Below, piece by piece: positions 31,992 to 39,933 of a stretch of DNA of 54,484 nt; the stretch's first letter is position 1; the number at the start of each line of letters is the position of its first letter. The position numbers were made by a program, and so were the translations under genes. This DNA comes from Microbacterium testaceum (GTDB lineage: Bacteria > Actinomycetota > Actinomycetes > Actinomycetales > Microbacteriaceae), in assembly GCF_001476285.1 (NCBI RefSeq), contig NZ_LDRU01000111.1, positions 1 through 54,484 on the forward strand, given 5' to 3'. The notes beneath the pieces are model-generated. The model saw only the letters and a list, made by a program, of their open reading frames with translations, searched no databases and was not told the origin of the DNA.

Positions 31992-33905
31992 ATGGCGCAC
32001 GCCCTTCGTCCTGACCTCCGTAACGTCGCGATCGTCGCGCACGTCGACCACGGCAAGACGACTCTCGTCGACGCCATGCTCCGCCAGACCGGCTCGTTCG
32101 GCGAGCACGCGCACGTCGAAGAGCGCGCGATGGACTCGAACGACCTCGAGCGCGAGAAGGGCATCACGATCCTCGCCAAGAACACGGCGATCGAGTACAA
32201 CGGCATCCACACCGACGTGCCCGTCACGATCAACGTGATCGACACCCCGGGTCACGCCGACTTCGGTGGCGAGGTCGAGCGTGGCCTGTCGATGGTCGAC
32301 GGCGTCGTGCTGCTCGTCGATGCGTCCGAGGGCCCGCTGCCCCAGACCCGCTTCGTGCTGCGCAAGGCGCTCGAGGCCAAGCTCCCCGTCATCCTGCTGG
32401 TCAACAAGACCGACCGCCCCGACGCGCGCATCGCCGAGGTCGAAGAGGAGGCGCACGACCTGCTTCTGGGTCTCGCGTCCGACCTCGTCGACGACGTGCC
32501 CGACCTCGACGTCGACGCGCTGCTCGACGTGCCGGTGGTCTACGCCTCGGGTCGTGCGGGCGCCGCGTCGCTCAACCGCCCCGACAACGGTGCGCTGCCC
32601 GACAACGACGACCTCGAGCCGCTGTTCGCCGCGATCCTCGAGCACGTTCCCGCCCCCGCCTACGACGACGAGGCGCCGCTGCAGGCGTGGGTGACGAACC
32701 TGGACTCCAGCCCGTTCCTCGGTCGCCTCGCGCTGCTGCGCGTCTTCAACGGCACGCTCAAGAAGGGCCAGACGGTCGCCTGGGTGCGCTCCGACGGCAC
32801 CACGAGCAACGCTCGCGTGACCGAGCTGCTGAAGACCCGCGCGCTCGAGCGCTTCCCCGCCGAGTCCGCCGGCCCCGGCGACATCGTCGCCATCGCCGGT
32901 TTCCCCGACATCACCATCGGCGAGACCATCGCCGACCCCGAGGACGTGCGTCCGCTGCCGGCCATCACGGTCGACGACCCCGCCATCTCGATGACGATCG
33001 GCACGAACACCTCGCCCCTGATGGGCAAGGTCAAGGGGCACAAGCTCACCGCCCGCATGGTCAAGGACCGCCTCGACCGCGAGCTCATCGGTAACGTCTC
33101 GCTCAAGGTCGTCGACATCGGACGCCCGGATGCCTGGGAGGTCCAGGGTCGCGGCGAGCTCGCCCTCGCGATCCTCGTCGAGAACATGCGCCGCGAGGGC
33201 TTCGAGCTCACCGTCGGAAAGCCCCAGGTGGTCACCAAGCGCGGCGAAGACGGGAAGCTCAAGGAGCCCTTCGAGCACCTCACGATCGACGCCCCCGAAG
33301 AGCACCTCGGCGCGATCACGCAGCTCATGGCCGCCCGCAAGGGCCGCATGGACAACATGACCAACCACGGCACCGGCTGGGTGCGTATGGAGTTCGTCGT
33401 CCCCTCGCGCGGTCTCATCGGCTTCCGTAGCGAGTTCCTGACGATCACGCGCGGCACCGGCATCGCCAACGCCATCTCGCACGGCTACGACGACTGGGCC
33501 GGTTCGATCACGACCCGTCAGAACGGCTCGATCGTGGCCGACCGCATGGGTGTCGTCACCCCGTTCGCCATGATCGCCCTGCAGGAGCGCATGAGCTTCT
33601 TCGTGCAGCCCACCGAAGAGGTCTACGAGGGCATGGTCATCGGCGAGAACTCGCGCGCCGACGACATGGACGTCAACATCACGAAGGAGAAGAAGCTCAC
33701 GAACATGCGTTCGTCGACCTCGGACTCCTTCGAGTCGATGACGCCCCCGCGCGTGCTTACGCTCGAGGAGTCGCTCGAGTTCGCGCGCGACGACGAATGC
33801 GTCGAGGTCACGCCCGAGAAGGTGCGCATCCGCAAGGTCGTGCTCGACGCGACCGAGCGTGGTCGCGCCGCCTCGCGTTTGAAGCGTCAGGATGCCAACG
33901 CCTGA
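31992..33905 (+). CDS. typA: Ribosome-associated translational GTPase TypA/BipA
   Basis: A 637-residue GTPase of the EF-G/LepA class that binds ribosomes and supports growth under stress and 50S assembly. G motifs: [10 protein letters not shown] near residue 18, ERGITI-type EREKGITI switch region, [12 protein letters not shown] and NKTDRPDAR. Domain V and the TypA-specific C-terminal part ([24 protein letters not shown] and VRIRKVVLD) are complete. It is a single-gene unit between two terminators. Confidence 0.98.
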   Translation: MAHALRPDLRNVAIVAHVDHGKTTLVDAMLRQTGSFGEHAHVEERAMDSNDLEREKGITILAKNTAIEYNGIHTDVPVTINVIDTPGHADFGGEVERGLSMVDGVVLLVDASEGPLPQTRFVLRKALEAKLPVILLVNKTDRPDARIAEVEEEAHDLLLGLASDLVDDVPDLDVDALLDVPVVYASGRAGAASLNRPDNGALPDNDDLEPLFAAILEHVPAPAYDDEAPLQAWVTNLDSSPFLGRLALLRVFNGTLKKGQTVAWVRSDGTTSNARVTELLKTRALERFPAESAGPGDIVAIAGFPDITIGETIADPEDVRPLPAITVDDPAISMTIGTNTSPLMGKVKGHKLTARMVKDRLDRELIGNVSLKVVDIGRPDAWEVQGRGELALAILVENMRREGFELTVGKPQVVTKRGEDGKLKEPFEHLTIDAPEEHLGAITQLMAARKGRMDNMTNHGTGWVRMEFVVPSRGLIGFRSEFLTITRGTGIANAISHGYDDWAGSITTRQNGSIVADRMGVVTPFAMIALQERMSFFVQPTEEVYEGMVIGENSRADDMDVNITKEKKLTNMRSSTSDSFESMTPPRVLTLEESLEFARDDECVEVTPEKVRIRKVVLDATERGRAASRLKRQDANA

Positions 33906-33920
33906 GCGTTGATCCCGAGA

Positions 33921-33954
33921 ACGGCCCCATCGAGTTCAGGCTCGGTGGGGCCGT
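33921..33954 (+). terminator. Terminator of typA
   Basis: Arms ACGGCCCCATCGAG and CTCGGTGGGGCCGT (one G-U pair) with a 6-base loop, followed by CCTGTTT, 15 bases after the stop. Confidence 0.8.
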
Positions 33955-33975
33955 CCTGTTTCGCGACGTAGGGGT

Positions 33976-34015
33976 CTGAGCCTGTCGAAGCCACCGGTCC
34001 CTTCGACGGGCTCAG
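33976..34015. repeat. Palindromic repeat CTGAGCCTGTCGAAG / CTTCGACGGGCTCAG
   Basis: 15-base arms (14 pair) around a 10-base loop. The motif GAGCCTGTCGAAGG and its complement is, to my knowledge, a common intergenic repeat in Micrococcales genomes. Only one copy is in this window. Confidence 0.75.
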
Positions 34016-34048
34016 GGTCCTCCCTCGCGAGCGGCGGGCGAGGCGGCC

Positions 34049-34411
34049 TCAGCCGGCGGGGGTGGGCGCCGGCTCCCGGAGCACCTTCGAGAGCGGACGT
34101 CCCTTCGCCAACTCGTCGACGAGCTTGTCGAGGAGGCGGATGCGGTACATCAACGGGTCGTCGATCTGCTCGACGCGGATGCCGCAGACGACCCCCGTGA
34201 CCTGATCCGCCCGCGGGTTGAGCGTCGCCTCGTCGAAGAATTCGCGGAGAGTCGTGGTGCCTTCGGCGTGCCGGGTGACCGCGGCCTCGTCGAATCCGGT
34301 GAGCCAGCGGATCACGGCATCCAGTTCGTCCCTCGTCCGCCCCTTGCGCTCGACCTTCGTCACGTACAGCGGGTAGACGGAGGAGAAGGTCATGTCGAAA
34401 ACGCGGGACAT
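34049..34411 (-). CDS. DUF2200 family protein
   Basis: A 120-residue cytosolic protein of the DUF2200 family, recognisable by the block FDMTFSSVYPLYVTKVERKG followed by RTRDELDAVIRWLTGFDE. It has no catalytic motif that I can name, and its function is unknown. ATG 34411 lies 7 bases after TAGTGT (34419-34424 on the minus strand), so it is probably leaderless; ATG 34393 is an internal alternative that would cut the conserved start. It is monocistronic and bordered by palindromic repeats on both sides. Confidence 0.88.
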   Translation of the reverse strand: MSRVFDMTFSSVYPLYVTKVERKGRTRDELDAVIRWLTGFDEAAVTRHAEGTTTLREFFDEATLNPRADQVTGVVCGIRVEQIDDPLMYRIRLLDKLVDELAKGRPLSKVLREPAPTPAG

Positions 34412-34458
34412 GCCCCGCACACTACGCCGCACGGCGCGGCGGCGCGACGGGTGCCCGA

Positions 34459-34515
34459 TGACTTCGGTCGAATGCTCACCGTGAGGCCGTTCGGGCGTGC
34501 ATTCGGCGCAAGTCA
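34459..34515. repeat. Palindromic repeat, copy C of the GCATTCGGCGCA family
   Basis: Arms TGACTTCGGTCGAATGC (34459-34475) and GCATTCGGCGCAAGTCA (34499-34515) pair at 14 of 17 positions. The right arm matches copy A near 4696 in 17 of 18 bases (GCATTCGGCGCA-N-GTCAG). It lies between two minus-strand genes. Confidence 0.7.
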
Positions 34516-34539
34516 GCGAGGACGTCGGGGGACCCCGGG

Positions 34540-35091
34540 TCAGTGCGACTCGACCACGCAGACCGCGCTCATCCCGGGGGTCAGTGCCTCGAAAACGTGC
34601 GGGGCGTCTCCGGGATACGAGAGGTAGTCGCCGGGGGACAGCTCGTACGGGTCGTCGGCGGGCCCGACGCGCCCGCGGCCGGTGACCATCACGAGATGCT
34701 CCACCGTGCCCCGCGGGTGGGGGTCCGAGACGCGCGGGGTGCCCGGCTCGGCGCTCAGCAGGTAGATGTCGCGGCGCGCGTGCGGCGGACTCGCCGACAG
34801 GAGAACGGCGAGATACTCGGATGCCGCCGAGGGCACGGCCGTGGCCGCTTCTCCGGCGCGGATCAGCGTGGGGGAGCGGACGCCCTCGTCGACCAGGACC
34901 GCGAAGGGGACCTCGAGCGCCGAAGCCAGGGCCCACAGCGTCTCGACGCTGGGATTGCCGCCGCCGTTCTCGAGCTGGGACACGGTGGCTTTCGCGACGC
35001 CGGCGCGTCGCGCGAGCTCCGAGACGCTGAGGTCGCGACGCTCGCGTTCGCGCCGCAGGGTCGCCGCGATGCGGTCGCCGAGATCACTCAT
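34540..35091 (-). CDS. XRE-family regulator with C-terminal cupin domain
   Basis: A 183-residue DNA-binding protein. Residues 5-60 form the HTH (RRERERRDLSVSELARRAGV, then AKATVSQLENGGGNPSVETLWALASAL). Residues 100-180 form a cupin sensor (GTVEHLVMVTGRGRVGPADD, then DYLSYPGDAPHVFEAL). This class often controls amino-acid export or catabolism by binding a small ligand in the cupin. It is divergent from azlCD with a palindrome in the shared promoter region and is the likely repressor of that pair. ATG 35091 keeps the HTH intact. Its ligand is unknown, perhaps a branched-chain amino acid. Confidence 0.92.
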   Translation of the reverse strand: MSDLGDRIAATLRRERERRDLSVSELARRAGVAKATVSQLENGGGNPSVETLWALASALEVPFAVLVDEGVRSPTLIRAGEAATAVPSAASEYLAVLLSASPPHARRDIYLLSAEPGTPRVSDPHPRGTVEHLVMVTGRGRVGPADDPYELSPGDYLSYPGDAPHVFEALTPGMSAVCVVESH

Positions 35092-35111
35092 GTGTTCATT
35101 ATGCTTGCCAA

Positions 35112-35131
35112 TCGTTCGACTTGACGAACGA
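35112..35131. promoter_or_regulatory. Palindromic operator between XRE regulator and azlCD
   Basis: TCGTTCG-N6-CGAACGA, 7-base perfect arms, covers a TTGACG -35-like box (35121-35126) of azlC. It is the obvious binding site for the divergent XRE-cupin regulator; the pairing is inferred. Confidence 0.55.
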
Positions 35132-35147
35132 ACGAGCATCGTTCAGC

Positions 35148-35885
35148 ATGATGTCCATGCGTTCGTTATCGCGAACACCCGAGGGTGTCGCCGCCCGACA
35201 TGGCCTCGCCGTCGCTCTCGCGACCAGCGCGTACGGCATCTCTTTCGGGGCGCTGGCCGTGGCATCCGGGCTCGATGTCTGGCAGACGTGCGTGCTGAGC
35301 CTCCTGATGTTCACCGGCGGCTCGCAGTTCGCCTTCGTCGGCGTGATCGCGGCCGGGGGACTCGCCGCCGCCCCCGCCGCGATCGCTTCGGCGGCTCTCC
35401 TCGGCGTGCGCAACGCGGCCTACGCGATGCGCATGGCCCCGATCGTCGCCGGCGGGTTCTGGCGCAAGGCCGCCGCGACGCCCTTCACGATCGACGAGTC
35501 GGTCGCGGTCGGGCTCGCGCAGGACGAGCCTCGGGCGCGGCAGGCGGGCTTCTGGGTGACCGGCGTGGCGATCTGGGTCGGCTGGAACCTCTCGACGCTC
35601 CTCGGCGCACTGCTCGGGGACGTGCTGGGCGACCCTCGCGCGTACGGGCTCGATGCGGCCGCGGCGGCTGCCTTCCTCGCCCTCCTGTGGCCCCGGCTCC
35701 GCGGTCGTCAGCCGCTCGCGGTCGCGGCGGGGGCCGCCGTCGTCGCGGCGCTGCTGACCCCGGCGCTGATGCCGGGTATCCCGGTGATGGCCGCCGCCGG
35801 CGTCGCCGTCGTCGTGGGGCTCTTCGATCCGCGCCCGCCCGTACCCGAACCCCGGGACGTCGCTGAGCAGAAGGGCATGCCATGA
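35148..35885 (+). CDS. azlC: AzlC-family amino-acid exporter, large subunit
   Basis: A roughly 245-residue integral membrane protein of the AzlC family, which with AzlD exports branched-chain amino acids and related compounds. It has the family block GLAVALATSAYGISFGALAV and SLLMFTGGSQFAFVGV, then VRNAAYAMRMAP, and multiple hydrophobic segments to the end. ATGs at 35148, 35151 and 35157 are all possible and none has a clear ribosome binding site, so the start is uncertain by three residues. Its stop overlaps azlD by ATGA. Likely controlled by the divergent XRE-cupin protein. Confidence 0.92.
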   Translation: MMSMRSLSRTPEGVAARHGLAVALATSAYGISFGALAVASGLDVWQTCVLSLLMFTGGSQFAFVGVIAAGGLAAAPAAIASAALLGVRNAAYAMRMAPIVAGGFWRKAAATPFTIDESVAVGLAQDEPRARQAGFWVTGVAIWVGWNLSTLLGALLGDVLGDPRAYGLDAAAAAAFLALLWPRLRGRQPLAVAAGAAVVAALLTPALMPGIPVMAAAGVAVVVGLFDPRPPVPEPRDVAEQKGMP

Positions 35886-36196
35886 CCCTGTGGACCGCCG
35901 TGCTCGCGGCATCCGTCCTCTGCCTCGCTCTGAAAGCGGTGGGCTATCTCCTGCCCGCCCGGTGGCTGGAGGCTCCGCGGCCGGCGCGGATCGCCGACCT
36001 GCTCACGGTGGCGTTGCTCTCGGCGCTCGTGATGGTCCAGACGCTCGGTGCGGGTGCCGCGATCGTCGTCGACGCACGGGTGCCCGCGGTGGGGGTGGCG
36101 GCGCTGCTGCTGTGGGCGCGCGCACCGTTCCTGGTCGTGGTGGCAGCCGCCGCGCTCACCGCTGCCCTCCTGCGCCTGTGGGGGTGGGCGGCCTGA
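35882..36196 (+). CDS. azlD: AzlD-family small membrane subunit
   Basis: A 104-residue membrane protein with about four helices, the normal AzlD size. ALKAVGYLLPARWLE is the characteristic N-terminal block. It is translationally coupled to azlC (ATGA overlap), forming the two-component exporter. No terminator is seen before the next gene, but that gene has its own -10 box. Confidence 0.92.
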   Translation: MTLWTAVLAASVLCLALKAVGYLLPARWLEAPRPARIADLLTVALLSALVMVQTLGAGAAIVVDARVPAVGVAALLLWARAPFLVVVAAAALTAALLRLWGWAA

Positions 36197-36231
36197 TGCC
36201 GGTTCTCCGCTGCCGCATAGCGACCCGCGCC

Positions 36232-36237
36232 TAGACT
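36232..36237 (+). promoter_or_regulatory. -10 box TAGACT of the small membrane-protein gene
   Basis: TAGACT ends 6 bases before ATG 36244, giving a leaderless transcript. The identical box precedes the ferredoxin gene. Confidence 0.5.
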
Positions 36238-36243
36238 GACCCG

Positions 36244-36666
36244 ATGAGCTCTGGCATCCTGCGCATCGTCGGCTGGGTCGTGGCGCTGCTCATCGGCGCC
36301 TTCTACGGCGTAGCGGGCACGATCGGTCAGGCGTTCCGCCTCGGACCGGTGCCGCTCGGACTCCTCCTCGCGACTCTCGGAAGCGCCGCGCTGCTGGTCG
36401 CTCTCCGCACGCTGACGGGCGACCGCGTCAATGCCCTCGCGGGCGGGCTCGGCATCTCGCTCGCGACGTACGTGTTCTCGCAGCCCGGCCTCGGTGGATC
36501 GGCGATCGTGGCCGCGCCCAGCCCCGGCATGGAGTGGATCCCGGTGGTCTGGACGGTCGTCGGCCCCGCGCTGATGGTATTCGTCGCCTTCTGGCCGTCC
36601 TTCTCGCACCTGCCGCAGGGGACGACCGAGTCAGACGAAGCCCGGGCCGCGGCTCACGTCCGCTGA
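36244..36666 (+). CDS. Four-helix membrane protein upstream of ferredoxin
   Basis: A 140-residue integral membrane protein with about four hydrophobic helices and a hydrophilic C-terminal tail (PQGTTESDEARAAAHVR). It has no catalytic motif. Its place directly before fdxA and dapC matches conserved small membrane proteins seen in that position in other actinobacteria (M. tuberculosis has one just upstream of this region), and it may belong to the DUF6113 group, though I cannot confirm this. Function unknown. ATG 36244 is set by the leaderless -10 box. Confidence 0.8.
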   Translation: MSSGILRIVGWVVALLIGAFYGVAGTIGQAFRLGPVPLGLLLATLGSAALLVALRTLTGDRVNALAGGLGISLATYVFSQPGLGGSAIVAAPSPGMEWIPVVWTVVGPALMVFVAFWPSFSHLPQGTTESDEARAAAHVR

Positions 36667-36722
36667 CGCGAGCGGATCATAGGGCCGACGGCGCGCGGCG
36701 AAGCCCTTCCGGCGAGCGCGAT

Positions 36723-36728
36723 TAGACT
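36723..36728 (+). promoter_or_regulatory. -10 box TAGACT of the ferredoxin gene
   Basis: TAGACT ends 6 bases before GTG 36735, which therefore is the likely first codon of a leaderless message. Confidence 0.5.
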
Positions 36729-36734
36729 GGTGTC

Positions 36735-37055
36735 GTGACTTACGTGATCGCCCTCCCGTGTGTCGATGTCAAAGACCGCGCCTGCATCGACGAGTGTCCG
36801 GTCGACTGCATCTACGAAGGCGAGCGGTCGCTCTACATCCACCCCGACGAATGCGTCGACTGCGGTGCATGCGAACCGGTGTGCCCGGTCGAGGCGATCT
36901 ACTACGAAGACGATCTGCCCGAAGAGTGGTCCGACTACTACAAGGCGAACGTCGAGTTCTTCGACGACATCGGCTCTCCCGGCGGTGCCGCCAAGGTCGG
37001 CGTGATCGCCAAGGATCACCCCGTCATCACCGCGCTTCCCCCCCAGAGCCACTGA
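36735..37055 (+). CDS. fdxA: 7Fe ferredoxin (3Fe-4S / 4Fe-4S)
   Basis: A 106-residue soluble electron carrier. The N-terminal cysteine set ([20 protein letters not shown]) followed by [12 protein letters not shown] gives the seven-iron pattern of actinobacterial FdxA/FdxC proteins. The C-terminal 45 residues are acidic ([16 protein letters not shown]), typical of this subfamily. The GTG start has no ribosome binding site but a leaderless -10 box. The dapC gene starts 3 bases after its stop; the pair is conserved in actinobacteria. Confidence 0.96.
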   Translation: MTYVIALPCVDVKDRACIDECPVDCIYEGERSLYIHPDECVDCGACEPVCPVEAIYYEDDLPEEWSDYYKANVEFFDDIGSPGGAAKVGVIAKDHPVITALPPQSH

Positions 37056-37058
37056 GCC

Positions 37059-38162
37059 GTGGGCGTCGCCGACCTCGCCGACTACCCCTGGGACGCCGTC
37101 GCCCCCTACGCGGAACGGGCGAGGCGTCACCCCGCCGGCATCGTCGACCTGTCGATCGGCTCGCCCGTCGACCCGACGCCCGCGGTGGTCGCCGAGGCTC
37201 TCGCCGACGCGACCGACGCGCACGCTTACCCCCAGACCGCCGGAACGCCTGCGCTGCGTGAGGCGATCGCCGAGTGGTACGCCCGACGGCGCGGCGTCCC
37301 CGGTCTGAGCGCCGCGAACGTCCTGCCCACCGTCGGCTCGAAAGAGCTCGTCGCGCTCCTCCCTCTGCTGCTGGGTCTCGGCCCCGGCGATGCCGTGGTG
37401 CACCCGCGCGCGGCGTACCCGACCTACGAGGTGGGCGCGCGTCTCGTGGGCGCCGAGCCGGTGGCATCCGATGATCCGGCCGAGTGGCCCGCGAACACGA
37501 GGCTCGTCTGGGTCAACTCGCCGGGAAACCCCGACGGCCGCGTGCTGTCGGTGTCCGAGATGACGGATGCCGTGAGCCGGGCGCGAGAGCTCGGAGCCGT
37601 TCTGGCGTCGGACGAGTGCTACGCCGAACTCGGGTGGGACGCACCCTGGGACGTCGACCGGGTGCCGAGCGTTCTGGATCCCGCCGTGGTCGGGGACGAC
37701 CTCACCGACGTGCTGTCGGTGTACTCGCTGAGCAAGCAGTCGAACCTCGCCGGCTACCGCGCGGCGTTCTTGGCCGGTGACGCGGCGCTCGTCTCGCGGT
37801 TGCTGACCGGGCGTAAGCACCTCGGTCTGATGCCTCCCGCTCCCGTGCAGCGCGCGATGACCGTGGCTCTCGGCGATGACGCGCACGTCGCCGAGCAGCA
37901 TGAGCGCTACGCCCGGCGCCGCGCCGTGCTGAAGCCCGCGGTCGAGGCCGCCGGCTTCACCATCGACCGCAGCGAGGCCGGCCTGTACCTGTGGGCCACC
38001 GAGGGACGCGACGCGTGGGAGAGCGTGGGGCGGCTCGCCGACCTCGGTATCCTCGTCGGTCCGGGGCACTTCTACGGCACGCACTTCCCGAACCACGTGC
38101 GGTTCTCGCTGACCGCGACCGATGAGCGGATCGCCGCGGCGGCCGAGCGGCTCGCTCCCTGA
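37059..38162 (+). CDS. dapC: Succinyldiaminopimelate transaminase
   Basis: A 367-residue fold-type I PLP aminotransferase of the actinobacterial DapC type, which makes N-succinyl-LL-diaminopimelate for lysine and peptidoglycan. Markers are DLSIGSPVDPTP near the start, YPQTAGTPALREAIA, VGSKELVALLP, WVNSPGNPDGRVL, SDECYAELGW and the PLP lysine block VYSLSKQSNLAGYRAAFL. GTG 37059 follows the ferredoxin stop by 3 bases. dapD and dapE, the neighbouring pathway steps, lie 11 kb away in the same window. It ends 2 bases from the convergent exporter gene. Confidence 0.93.
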   Translation: MGVADLADYPWDAVAPYAERARRHPAGIVDLSIGSPVDPTPAVVAEALADATDAHAYPQTAGTPALREAIAEWYARRRGVPGLSAANVLPTVGSKELVALLPLLLGLGPGDAVVHPRAAYPTYEVGARLVGAEPVASDDPAEWPANTRLVWVNSPGNPDGRVLSVSEMTDAVSRARELGAVLASDECYAELGWDAPWDVDRVPSVLDPAVVGDDLTDVLSVYSLSKQSNLAGYRAAFLAGDAALVSRLLTGRKHLGLMPPAPVQRAMTVALGDDAHVAEQHERYARRRAVLKPAVEAAGFTIDRSEAGLYLWATEGRDAWESVGRLADLGILVGPGHFYGTHFPNHVRFSLTATDERIAAAAERLAP

Positions 38163-38163
38163 T

Positions 38164-39933
38164 TCAGGTCGAACGACTCCACGCGTCCCACAGGCGCGCG
38201 TAGGCCCCGCCCGCGGTGCGGAGGTCGTCGTGGGTGCCCTCCTCGTGCACACGACCGGCGTCGAGCAGCACGACACGGTCGGCGGACGCGGCCTGGCTGA
38301 GTCGATGCGCGACGACGAGCGCGGTTCGCCCCCCGATGGCCGCCGACGCCGCGTCCTCGAGGCGTCCCGCCTCGGTGGAGCCGGCCTCGGCGGTGGCCTC
38401 GTCGAGGACGATGAACGCGGGGTCGGCGAGGAGAACTCGTGCCAGCGCGAGATGCTGGGCCTCGGAGGGTGACAGGGGAGTCCCCGAGGCACCGACCGGT
38501 TCGTCGAGGCCGCGGGCCAGCCGCGCGACGATGTCCTCGGCGCCCACGTGCCGCAACGCGGCATGCACCTCGTCGTCGGTCGCGCCGGGTGCTGCGAGGG
38601 TGAGGTTGTCGCGGAGGTCGGCATCGAAGACGTGCACGTCCTGCGTGACGAGAGCGACGGAACGCGGTCGGTCGACCTCGCCGACGAGCGGGTCGTGCAC
38701 TCCGGCGGCGATCGCGGCGAGCGTGGACTTCCCGGCACCCGACGCTCCGACGACCGCCACGCTCTCGCCCGCCGCGATTCGCAGTGACACGTCGTGCAGC
38801 ACGGGGTGACCCGCGTCGTACGCGTGGGTGATCCCGCGCAGGTCGACGTCGCGGGGGTCGACGTCGCGCGGGTCGACGTCGCGCGGCTCGGTGCCGTGCG
38901 GTTCGACGCCGGCGGGACCGCGTGACGATTCGCTCACGGGATCCCGCGGCGCCGCCGTTCGGATGACCCCGACGATGCGCGAGAGCGACGCCAGGGCCGA
39001 TTGCAGGTCGTCGACGACGAAGAGCAGCTCGTTGATCGGGCCGAACAGGCGGAGGAACAGCAGCATGGCTGCGGTCGTCCCACCCACGCTGCCGTGCCCG
39101 TTCGCGACGAGGACGAACCCCACGACGAGCAGACCCGCCATGCCGAGGAACTCCGCCGCGTTCAGCCGGGCGAAGAACAGGTTCTGGATGCCGCGTGCGC
39201 GCATGCTCCACCGCACGACGGCCCACGACGCGGTCGAGATGCGGTCCAGGTGCGAAGGAGCCGTGCGATAGGCGCGGACGGTCTCCAGCCCGCGCAGCGT
39301 GTCGAGGAGATGCTGTGCGCGCTCGGCCATCGCGGCGCGCTCCGCCGCGTAGACACCCGGGGCGTGACGCAGATAGCGACGCACCGCGAAGACGTGCAGG
39401 GGCGTGATGGCGATCAACGCCACCGCGTACCAGGGATCGATGACCGCCATACCGACGAGGGTGACGGCGATCGTGAACGCCGCCCCGACGAGGGCCGGGA
39501 CGACGCGGGGGATGGCATCCGACACCTGGGCGACATCATCGCCGGCCCGGGCGATCAGATCGCCCGTGCCGGCGTGTTCGACGCGAGCCGGAGGCAGGTG
39601 CAGGGCGGTGTCGACCATCCGCTCACGGAGGTCGGCGAGGGCGCTCTCGAACAACTGCGAGGCCGAGACCATGCCGACGGCGGTGAGCACGGCGCCGGTC
39701 ACGACCGCGCCGGCCATCACGGCGGCGAGCGTCCACGCGAGCGGCGGTGCGTCGTCGCCCGCGCCGATCGCGTCCACGACGACCCCGAGGGCGAGCGGGC
39801 CCACCACTCCCGACGCCGCAGCCGAGAGCACGACCGCGATGAGCGACGGCAGGCGCCACCATCCGCGCGGAAGGGACTTCCGGAGTTCGTGCAACACCTC
39901 TCGGGCCGAGGCGAGCGGGAGGGGGACACTCAT
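38164..39933 (-). CDS. ABC exporter half with active P-loop (heterodimer partner 2)
   Basis: A 589-residue fused permease-ATPase. Six hydrophobic helices (about residues 25-310) are followed by the ATPase, with Walker A VGASGAGKST near 394 and Walker B FIVLDEATAE intact. Its signature is degenerate, LSPSEAQ instead of LSGGQ, and the D-loop is changed. Upstream of the ATPase is a tandem PRDVD repeat. It should pair with the protein at 39930, which has a good signature but no P-loop, giving one working ATP site per dimer. The start overlaps that gene by ATGA. As the last gene of the iron operon it may export or import siderophore; inference. Confidence 0.9.
   Translation of the reverse strand: MSVPLPLASAREVLHELRKSLPRGWWRLPSLIAVVLSAAASGVVGPLALGVVVDAIGAGDDAPPLAWTLAAVMAGAVVTGAVLTAVGMVSASQLFESALADLRERMVDTALHLPPARVEHAGTGDLIARAGDDVAQVSDAIPRVVPALVGAAFTIAVTLVGMAVIDPWYAVALIAITPLHVFAVRRYLRHAPGVYAAERAAMAERAQHLLDTLRGLETVRAYRTAPSHLDRISTASWAVVRWSMRARGIQNLFFARLNAAEFLGMAGLLVVGFVLVANGHGSVGGTTAAMLLFLRLFGPINELLFVVDDLQSALASLSRIVGVIRTAAPRDPVSESSRGPAGVEPHGTEPRDVDPRDVDPRDVDLRGITHAYDAGHPVLHDVSLRIAAGESVAVVGASGAGKSTLAAIAAGVHDPLVGEVDRPRSVALVTQDVHVFDADLRDNLTLAAPGATDDEVHAALRHVGAEDIVARLARGLDEPVGASGTPLSPSEAQHLALARVLLADPAFIVLDEATAEAGSTEAGRLEDAASAAIGGRTALVVAHRLSQAASADRVVLLDAGRVHEEGTHDDLRTAGGAYARLWDAWSRST
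38841..38885. repeat. In-frame 15-bp tandem repeat in the exporter gene
   Basis: GGTCGACGTCGCG(G/C)G is repeated three times and decays further to about 38915. On the coding strand it encodes PRDVD three times in the linker between the membrane and ATPase domains, a site where length change is likely tolerated. Confidence 0.85.
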
